A stretch of DNA of 64,000 bases, taken from NCBI GenBank assembly GCA_030867875.1, contig JAOWCC010000936.1, forward strand, positions 78,215,032 to 78,279,031, in the 5' to 3' direction. The stretch is from Actinernus sp. WN-2022 (lineage: Eukaryota > Cnidaria > Anthozoa > Actiniaria > Actinernidae). The notes under the pieces were generated by a model, which was given only the letters and a program-made list of their open reading frames with translations, did not search any database and was not told where the DNA came from. A program made the position numbers and the translations under genes. Below, piece by piece: positions 58,077 to 64,000 of this stretch; position 1 is the stretch's first letter; every line of letters starts with the position of its first letter.

Positions 58077-58711
58077 ATGGATGCACTAGTAGAACAAATC
58101 CCATTTAATGCCCTGATTGTGGGGCCAACAAATTGTGGAAAAACGGCTTTTCTTGTGGAACAGCTTCGCGGAGCCTTTCGTGAAAAATTTTACTACATCG
58201 TATTGATATGCCCCACATATGACCACAACGAAACCTATCGCGGCTTCGCTATAGGCGACAAAAACTTTCGCGTTATATCACCCTCACAGGATGCCATCAA
58301 TGCGGTATTGGGGGTGTGTACCACCTACTACGAAGGAACCAATACTCTCTTCATCCTAGATGATTGTGCCGCTTCAAAGGATGTAAAAGGAAGGACTAGC
58401 AATCTTTCGAAACTGGGCTTTTCTGCTCGCCATATTGGTATTTCGGTTTGGGTGCTCACCCAGCAACTCACAAGTATCTCCAAACCCTTTCGTGAAAATA
58501 TAGCCATAGTAGTGGCCTTTCATTTGGTGTCGGCTATAGATGGTAAGAAACTTTTCGAGGACTACGGCGAAGGTATAGAGGGAGATGAGAAAAAAAAGTT
58601 ACAATCTGAGCTCAAGGCCCACAAGTTCTCTCGTCTATGCTTTTGTTTACGAAGTCCTTTACCGTTGTGTTAGAGTTACCTGCGCCTGTGATATATCACG
58701 ACATACTATAA
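58077..58711 (+). CDS. FtsK/A32-type DNA-packaging ATPase, probable late frame break
   Basis: Starts right after the capsid stop. Walker A is GPTNCGKT (residues 15-22), and Walker B LFILDDCAA follows near residue 95. SVWVLTQQLTSISKPFREN is the sensor/arginine-like region typical of Polinton and poxvirus A32 ATPases. The current frame ends at 58673. A -1 shift near 58650 would give a more natural tail (TVVLELPAPVIYHDI) ending at 58711, two bases before the next start. It would pump DNA into the capsid. Confidence 0.85.
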
Positions 58712-58712
58712 C

Positions 58713-59315
58713 ATGTCGAATATGGATATGGTTAAAGCCCTCGAAGACGTATTAGGTGAGGATGTGACAGGTCCTCCACCCACAACCAGCAGTAGAGTTA
58801 CCTGCGAAGCTTGTCGCCATACCACCGATGAAGATCGCAGCATAAAAATAGGTGACTATCGGGAAGCTCTTTCTATTCTAACTGTGACTGGTACGACAAA
58901 AGAATATCTAGGGAAGGATTTTTCTATTGGGGACATTTCTAAGTTACCTGATAAAGACATAGAACGCCTATATCGTAGATATCAAGCCGTCTTAGCAAAG
59001 CAAATAAATAACTGCTTAGTGGATAGAGCACTAAGTCTAGCAACTCGTGTAGTCGCATGCGCGGTGCCTATAGATTCTCAACAAGAACTGTTGAAAGATC
59101 TACGAGAAGACCGCTTAGTCCGAAACGAGATATCTGCCCTGGCTGGATCATTGTCCTACACAGTAGGCCCACTTGTAGCACTAACTAGTGCCTTTTGTCA
59201 CATTGTTAGCCATTATATGCCAGCGGAACAGGACGCCGAAGTCAGCGAATATGAAGTGGCTACCCCACAAAGCGATGAAGTACTTGGGGCATATTCAAAT
59301 TTAAAGAATCTTTAG
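58713..59315 (+). CDS. unknown Polinton protein with Cys motif
   Basis: 200 residues from MSNMDMVKALEDVLG. A CEACRHTTDED motif lies near residue 31. A helical middle (IERLYRRYQAVLAKQINNCL) and a hydrophobic segment (SYTVGPLVALTSAFCHIVSHY) follow at about residues 146-170. It is read in the capsid-ATPase direction. Function unknown. Confidence 0.65.
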   Translation: MSNMDMVKALEDVLGEDVTGPPPTTSSRVTCEACRHTTDEDRSIKIGDYREALSILTVTGTTKEYLGKDFSIGDISKLPDKDIERLYRRYQAVLAKQINNCLVDRALSLATRVVACAVPIDSQQELLKDLREDRLVRNEISALAGSLSYTVGPLVALTSAFCHIVSHYMPAEQDAEVSEYEVATPQSDEVLGAYSNLKNL

Positions 59316-59458
59316 CGTAATTAGCGTAATCTTTAGCGTAATTAGCGTAATGTTTAACGTAATTAGCGTAATGTTAGCGTAATTAGCATAATGTTAACGT
59401 AATTAGCGTAATCTTTAGAGTAATGTTAGCGTAATTAACATAATGTTAACGTATTGAA
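59311..59458 (+). repeat. tandem repeat AGCGTAATT / AGCGTAATGTT
   Basis: About seven irregular units of roughly 21 bp (AGCGTAATTAGCGTAATGTTA) between two Polinton genes. No ORF crosses it. Confidence 0.85.
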
Positions 59459-59497
59459 GCTAACCACAACGAAGTTATAATAACTAGATCATAAGCT

Positions 59498-59866
59498 ATG
59501 GCTGAAGTTGATCAAATTACTAATACGGATCCTAAACCTGTACCTAAGAAAAAAAATCCAAACTGTGTTGCGGCTGGGATAAAAAGGGCAGAAAACATTC
59601 GGCTTGGTAAAGAAGCCCTTCGTGAGAAAGAGGAGGCTCAACAAAGCGATGTACCTGGATGCGACATCCACAAAGGCGAGAAGAACGAAGGCTGGTTTGA
59701 TAACTTATCTGCCAATACTACACTCACAGCTATTGGCGTAGGCGCCACACTAGTAGGTCTATACTACCAGTACAATGCTGGGTCTCGAGTGGCATCGCCG
59801 AAAAACACTGAAGACGCACGGCCTACCCATTCGGAACGAACACGCGTAAGGTCTACAATGGAGTGA
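59498..59866 (+). CDS. small single-pass membrane protein, unknown
   Basis: 122 residues from MAEVDQITNTD. A Lys/Pro-rich start is followed by a charged helix, DNLSANTTLTAIGVGATLVGLYYQY as a membrane segment near residues 70-91, then a polar tail. Positioned in the Polinton plus-strand cluster. Confidence 0.6.
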   Translation: MAEVDQITNTDPKPVPKKKNPNCVAAGIKRAENIRLGKEALREKEEAQQSDVPGCDIHKGEKNEGWFDNLSANTTLTAIGVGATLVGLYYQYNAGSRVASPKNTEDARPTHSERTRVRSTME

Positions 59867-59896
59867 GTCCATTTGAAGTCATAACGTAATGAATGG

Positions 59897-60127
59897 ATGT
59901 GTACGATGGTAGAGAATAAGTTGATGAAAACATTACAGGACGCCGTCGTATTATCTGGACTAGCGGCAGGCATTGGGTTTTTAGCGAAAAAAATAACCAA
60001 AGAGTCCATGCTTAACGACCCTTCAGCTTCAGTCACAAACTACGCGAAGTGGACTGCCGTATTAGCGAGAAGCCTTGCAGCAAAGAAATACCTTGAGGAC
60101 CAAGGGACATTACCGGCTACTCTGTAG
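59897..60127 (+). CDS. small hydrophobic protein, unknown
   Basis: 76 residues from the ATG at 59897 (MCTMVENKLM; the Met at 59906 is an alternative). AVVLSGLAAGIGFLAKKIT is a likely membrane helix. It ends 8 bases before the next start. Confidence 0.55.
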   Translation: MCTMVENKLMKTLQDAVVLSGLAAGIGFLAKKITKESMLNDPSASVTNYAKWTAVLARSLAAKKYLEDQGTLPATL

Positions 60128-60134
60128 CGCACCA

Positions 60135-60563
60135 ATGGGGGCGGCAATTGGTACCGCGGTGGCTTTTTCTGTCGCAGGTATGGTCGCGCACTATGCCCAG
60201 AAAGCGATTGATGGTAAAGATCCAGACTTGTTGGCCATAGAGGCTGAAAGACACGACAAAGCCCTCGAGAAATATCAAGCTGATTGGGCTACTTACCAGG
60301 AGAATCGACAAAAATTGTCTGACTGGATACAATCGCAGATACGTCTGAAGCGCTACTCTCGCGAAGAACTAGCCAATTTGGATCGAGCTTCCTCCTTATT
60401 CAATACAAACCAAGTAGGGCTAGACCACATACATCCGCAGGATCTGAAGGAGCCTCATTTCTCTGATTACTATCGACCGCCTAGTTCACATAGAACTGCT
60501 GAATTGGTGTTCGTAGGTGGTGGATCGCTCGCGATAGGATACGTTGCCAGTCGATGGCTATAA
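60135..60563 (+). CDS. membrane-anchored helical protein, unknown
   Basis: 142 residues from MGAAIGTAVAFSVAGMVAHY, which forms an N-terminal membrane helix. A long charged helix (LEKYQADWATYQENRQKLSD) and a C-terminal hydrophobic end (LVFVGGGSLAIGYVASRWL) follow. Its end overlaps the start of the integrase by 10 bases. Confidence 0.6.
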   Translation: MGAAIGTAVAFSVAGMVAHYAQKAIDGKDPDLLAIEAERHDKALEKYQADWATYQENRQKLSDWIQSQIRLKRYSREELANLDRASSLFNTNQVGLDHIHPQDLKEPHFSDYYRPPSSHRTAELVFVGGGSLAIGYVASRWL

Positions 60564-61653
60564 TAAAGGAACAAAAAAAAAACGGCCATTTTCGACTTGT
60601 TGAAGGTTCATTTAGTTATACCAAAATGGAATTCGCAAATATCTACTATAGTCCTAAAGGCTACTGGAAAGGACTCGCGGCGATTAAGCATCTTGCCACT
60701 GCGGCCGACGCCTCCGAAGATGTGACTCGGATGTGGCTAGAAAAACAAGCGCTATATGGCAGATCTATTTACCAGCTCCTCAATATGTGCCACGACCTAA
60801 ATTCGACGTATCTACACCAAATGAGGTCCACCAAGCTGATTTGATATTTCTACCTCATGATCGACCTGGACGTGGAAGAAAGCTATATAAGTATGCATTG
60901 ACAGTTGTAGACGTGGCATCCAGATACAAAGAAGCTGAACCATTAGCCACTAAAGAAGCTAAAGAAGTTGCTGCGGCATTCGAGCGAATATACGAGCGAA
61001 GTCCACTAACATGGCCAAAACTTTTACAAGTCGATCCAGGACGTGAATTCATGGGTGCCGTTGCTCCACTACTGGCCAAGCATAAAGTTTCTGTAAGGCG
61101 TGGACGTGTGGATATCCATAGAGATCAAGCAATTGTTGAGCGATTCAATCGAACTCTATCCGAAAGGCTATTTGGACACCAATATGCTCAAGAAATGGTG
61201 CTTGCTTCCCAGGGAAAGGATGATAGATCTGTCGAATGGGTGGCTCGCTTACCTGCAGTTGTAAAAGCTTTGAACAACGAACCTACGCGTTTGACAGGAA
61301 AACAACCGTCCATAGCAATACGCAAAGATGAAATCGAATCAAACCCGGCAGAACCAGCACACTATGGCCGTCTCGTTGGCCTCAAAGAGAAAAGGCTGCC
61401 ATTCAACATAAACGTTCGATATCTATACGCTCCTGGTGAGCTAGAAGGTGATAGAAGGCGTGCTACCGACCCTATATGGAGTTTGAAAACATATAATATT
61501 TCACGTAGTATGGTTTCTTCGGGTCAGCCAGTTCTGTATTATTTGTATGATTCACAGGTTTCGAAGAAACAACCAACGCGTGGATTTGTGCGTGAAGAGC
61601 TACAAGTCGTACCACCGGATACCGAACTACCTCCGAATTGGATCTTAAGCTAA
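60554..61653 (+). pseudogene. Polinton integrase, one frame break
   Basis: 60554-60760 gives the N-terminal part (YYSPKGYWKGLAAIKHLA ... MWLEKQA). The -1 frame from about 60755 to 61653 gives a retroviral-type DDE core: HQADLIFLPHD (first Asp), LLQVDPGREFMGAV (second Asp) and RDQAIVERFNRTLSE (Glu). A C-terminal chromodomain/SH3-like part (RGFVREELQVVPPDTELP) follows. This is the F54H12.3-like integrase family of Polintons. The 3' end overlaps the polymerase end on the other strand by 9 bases. Confidence 0.88.
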
Positions 61654-64000
61654 TAACTCCTCAATAAGGTCATCAAAATTCGTTTGGGACAAACAGATAT
61701 CTTTATGCCCATGGGCTAGGGTATTGATTCCATTTTCGGAAATCCAACGTTTTGTGTCCAGGGGCGAAAGTGAGATTTTATTAACTCGCAGACCATAGAT
61801 CTGGTGCCCAATGCTTCGCAGCATATTCATTCCATGTCTGAAGGTCTTCCTATCGAAAAGAGACTCCTTATACTGCTCGTATCGCATGTGCTTCTTCACA
61901 ACATACTTCCGTACTCCTTTAGCCTTGCGAATCTCCTTGGTGTCTGCGCATACAATCGAATACATCTTAGGTCGAAGACCAACATACTCTACGATGGCAA
62001 CGCCTACACACTCATCCTTCATCTTTCCAAGAACCTTTTTATTGGTAGTGTCGTATAGTGGATGGTCTTTTGGGTAATCACTTGTATCGTATAGGTCTGC
62101 ATTCGAGTACATGTCTTCATAGACGTCTTCAGTCTGGATCTCAAGCAGCAGTGAGTCAGTGTCTGTGTAGAGCAGTTCGCATTGATTACCATATTGGAGC
62201 TTAAGTTGGTTGTAATAGAAATCGTACATCAGGTGTTTAGATAGGTCTAGGATGCTCATACCAACGTAAACTGGGCGGTTCAGTACGAGCCTGCTTTTAT
62301 GCATGTGTAGGGCTACGAGGCCATCGTCGAAAATATTAGATCTAGCAAATGTTGGGCTTGCTATCAACCGCCTAAGCTTGTCCTCCTCTCTTGCACGCAC
62401 CAGCTTCACATCCACACGCTTACGCAGATTCTCCATTGTCTTACCAAATACTGAGTTGTTCATCAGTTTGTAGAGGTCTTTCTCGAAATTGCTTGTAGCC
62501 AGTTTACGAAGATCCGTATTCATACGTATATATGGCTCCATCCAAGGGCTTTGGTCGAATCGTAGTGCTCGGTGCACCTTCTTCAATTTCATGCCAAGAG
62601 ATACATATAGCTGTAGATTTCTATAGTGTAGGACGTAGCGTTCTTTGTCGAATAGATTGGGCACAAGCTTTTCAACTTCGATTGGAAACGCTCTTTCACC
62701 TAGTAGTCCACATTGGTACTCTGACATCCATTTTTTCTGGACTTTCATACGCTCTGGGGCTAGTGGATACGAGTTGTGAGTATCATGTAGTTCTTGAGGA
62801 TACTCGAGGTCGACCTCAAGAATATGAAATATTTGCTTGCGAATATAATTTTTATGTTTTTCTGCTGGCTTGTTGTATTGTAGTTTTTAATTGAGAAGGT
62901 CACGTGCAATATTATTATATAACAATAGAACGCACGTGTGACGGTGCAGGGGAGCCACAATGCATTGCGCACTCTTCAGAAGTGTTGCCACGTGACCTCG
63001 CTGTTCTTCGGTCATTCACTTCAGATTTTTATCGAGTGAAGACGTTTGCGTTTTTGTGGCCCTCACCTTTACTGGGCCAAATAATCATTCTCCAGATTGT
63101 CAATATTCATAGAATGATAATTTCGATATTTATTAAAAGCGGCTTTGGGCTTTTGTCCTTAGCCATTTTACTCCAAATATTTGGTGTGTGTGCTTTGTTT
63201 AGTGGTGCCCAGTAAACTAGCCCAGTCAATGCAGCACTAAGAACAATATATTTTTTCCTTAAGCTCAGGGAGAAAACATAAATAACCTTTATCCGCTTGT
63301 ATGTGTACATACGATGCAATATCAGCGATAGTCTGTAGCTTTGCTACGTCGCACCACTCGAATCCTCCAGTTGGCAATGCTTGGCTCATAGCCCATCCAT
63401 ACAAGTTGTTTGCGTCCAGATACTGTATATACGTAGTGGGCTTGGTTTCGTCGTACTCCGTTGTCCCGGCTGTGCAAGCGTATGGATTGTTTGCCTTTGC
63501 ATGGCGTCGACTGACCATGGAAATGCCGCCTCGCATCCCTTTCTCGATGAAAAGATGCATATCGTAGTCGGTGAGCAGCTCAAGCTCTACACCAGTCTTC
63601 TTTAGCAATGCATCCCACGATAGACCAGGACTCGTATAGTAGTGAGCTGGATCTAAGCCATAATTTTGCATACATGTCTCTCGAAAGCCTTCAAACACAT
63701 CTGCGAGTAAAAGTACATCAGTTCTAAGATATAGGTCGTGGTAGTCTCCCATAGTTTGACAGCCAAATGCTTCCCAAACCTTCTGTGCGTGAGTATAGTC
63801 CTCGTCTGAGATTCCTTCGTCAGAAAGCTTGCTATAAAAAGCATTACGTGGTGGTAGCTCATCCTGAAACCTCTCCCAACTGTCCATATATTCGTATGGG
63901 TATACGCCTTTGCGTAGAAGAAGCCCGCGCTTTAATGTTTGTCTTGCTCGTATCTGGCTATGATTTGGAATCCTTCCGGGTTCTTAGCTGCTACTAGCCG
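61645..64000 (-). pseudogene. B-family DNA polymerase (Polinton, protein-primed type), partial and broken
   Basis: The right part, 63887-63282, has KGVYPYEYMDSWERF and TYIQYLDANNLYGWAM (palm motif A region). The left part, 62823-61645, has KLMNNSVFGKTMEN (motif B) and LLYTDTDSLLLEI (motif C). A 458-bp insertion (62824-63281) splits them precisely, and the flanking codons rejoin in frame. A further -1 break lies near 63930, upstream of which GFQIIARYEQD continues to the window edge. The N-terminal exonuclease region is outside the window. Confidence 0.88.
62824..63281. mobile_element. 458-bp insertion in the polymerase gene
   Basis: Interrupts the polymerase between Gly-Tyr and Ile-Leu-Glu codons, with at most a 2-bp (AT) duplication. 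Internally GGTCACGTG (62898-62906) and CACGTGACC (62990-62998) form a palindrome pair. There are no clear terminal inverted repeats. A MITE or other small element, family unknown. Confidence 0.6.

Larger units (their letters stand above)
52700..64000. mobile_element. Polinton/adintovirus-like element, partial
   Basis: A gene set of candidate minor capsid, major capsid, packaging ATPase, integrase and protein-primed-type DNA polymerase B in one 11-kb block is diagnostic of Polintons/adintoviruses. The right end lies beyond the window. No left terminal inverted repeat could be recognised because the partner end is not visible. No adenain-like protease was found here. Confidence 0.88.

Noticed and set aside
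62824..63281. Intron in the polymerase
   Set aside because: Canonical splice pairs either create a stop or leave extra residues inside a conserved segment, while plain removal restores it exactly.

Overview
This is a metazoan nuclear sequence, most likely from a marine invertebrate; an anthozoan cnidarian fits best. The grounds are spliced genes, AATAAA signals, and a mixture of Polinton/adintovirus-like, DIRS, Penelope, BEL/Pao, Ty3/Gypsy, CR1/L2-type LINE, hAT and piggyBac elements with many palindromic MITEs. No intact host gene was recognised. Only two weak candidate exons (about 37.1-37.8 kb, minus strand) might belong to the host. The species call is an inference.

Region 1 (1-12.8 kb). 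A decayed Ty3/Gypsy pol is split by a 10,182-bp DNA transposon (2258-12439) that has 24-bp terminal inverted repeats and a short target duplication. Its single long gene can be read through eight kinds of exon from an ATG at 2769, including six identical tandem 63-nt mini-exons. The reading continues across one in-frame UGA (7150) and one -1 frame break (about 9321-9384) to 10739. The predicted protein joins a basic Ser/Arg-rich N-terminus, a PB1-like domain and a Cys/His finger to what looks like an RNase H-fold DDE transposase. That transposase carries an NHL-repeat beta-propeller between the second Asp and the Glu, the slot that holds the GTP-binding insertion in P-element transposase. I do not recognise this architecture and regard it as the main candidate for an undescribed system.

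Region 2 (12.8-35.9 kb). A stack of nested transposons sits inside DIRS-like remains. A LINE (LINE-A) contains a BEL/Pao element (15369-23619, 278-bp LTRs, CACAAG target duplication). That element contains a hAT transposon (18271-21819, 5-bp ATACT duplication). A Penelope-like element (25.75-28.9 kb) follows. DIRS RNase H and tyrosine recombinase then resume and are split by a minus-strand LINE (LINE-B) with a 2A-like NPGP motif.

Region 3 (35.9-52.6 kb). This part is almost gene-free. It holds palindromic MITEs, a dispersed repeat rich in TGACGTCA palindromes, a 2.7-kb array of mixed 8- and 9-bp GTAGT units, a 962-bp piggyBac-type MITE with TTAA ends, LINE and DIRS fragments, a tRNA-like SINE, and a small zinc-ribbon ORF.

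Region 4 (52.7-64 kb). This is a partial Polinton/adintovirus-like element. It has a candidate minor capsid protein, a double-jelly-roll-like major capsid protein, an A32-type packaging ATPase, an integrase, a B-family DNA polymerase (cut by a 458-bp insertion and by the window edge), and seven small or unfamiliar proteins. Six of these genes carry frame breaks, and all six are consistent with one missing nucleotide. That points either to degeneration with a deletion bias or to indel errors in the assembly.
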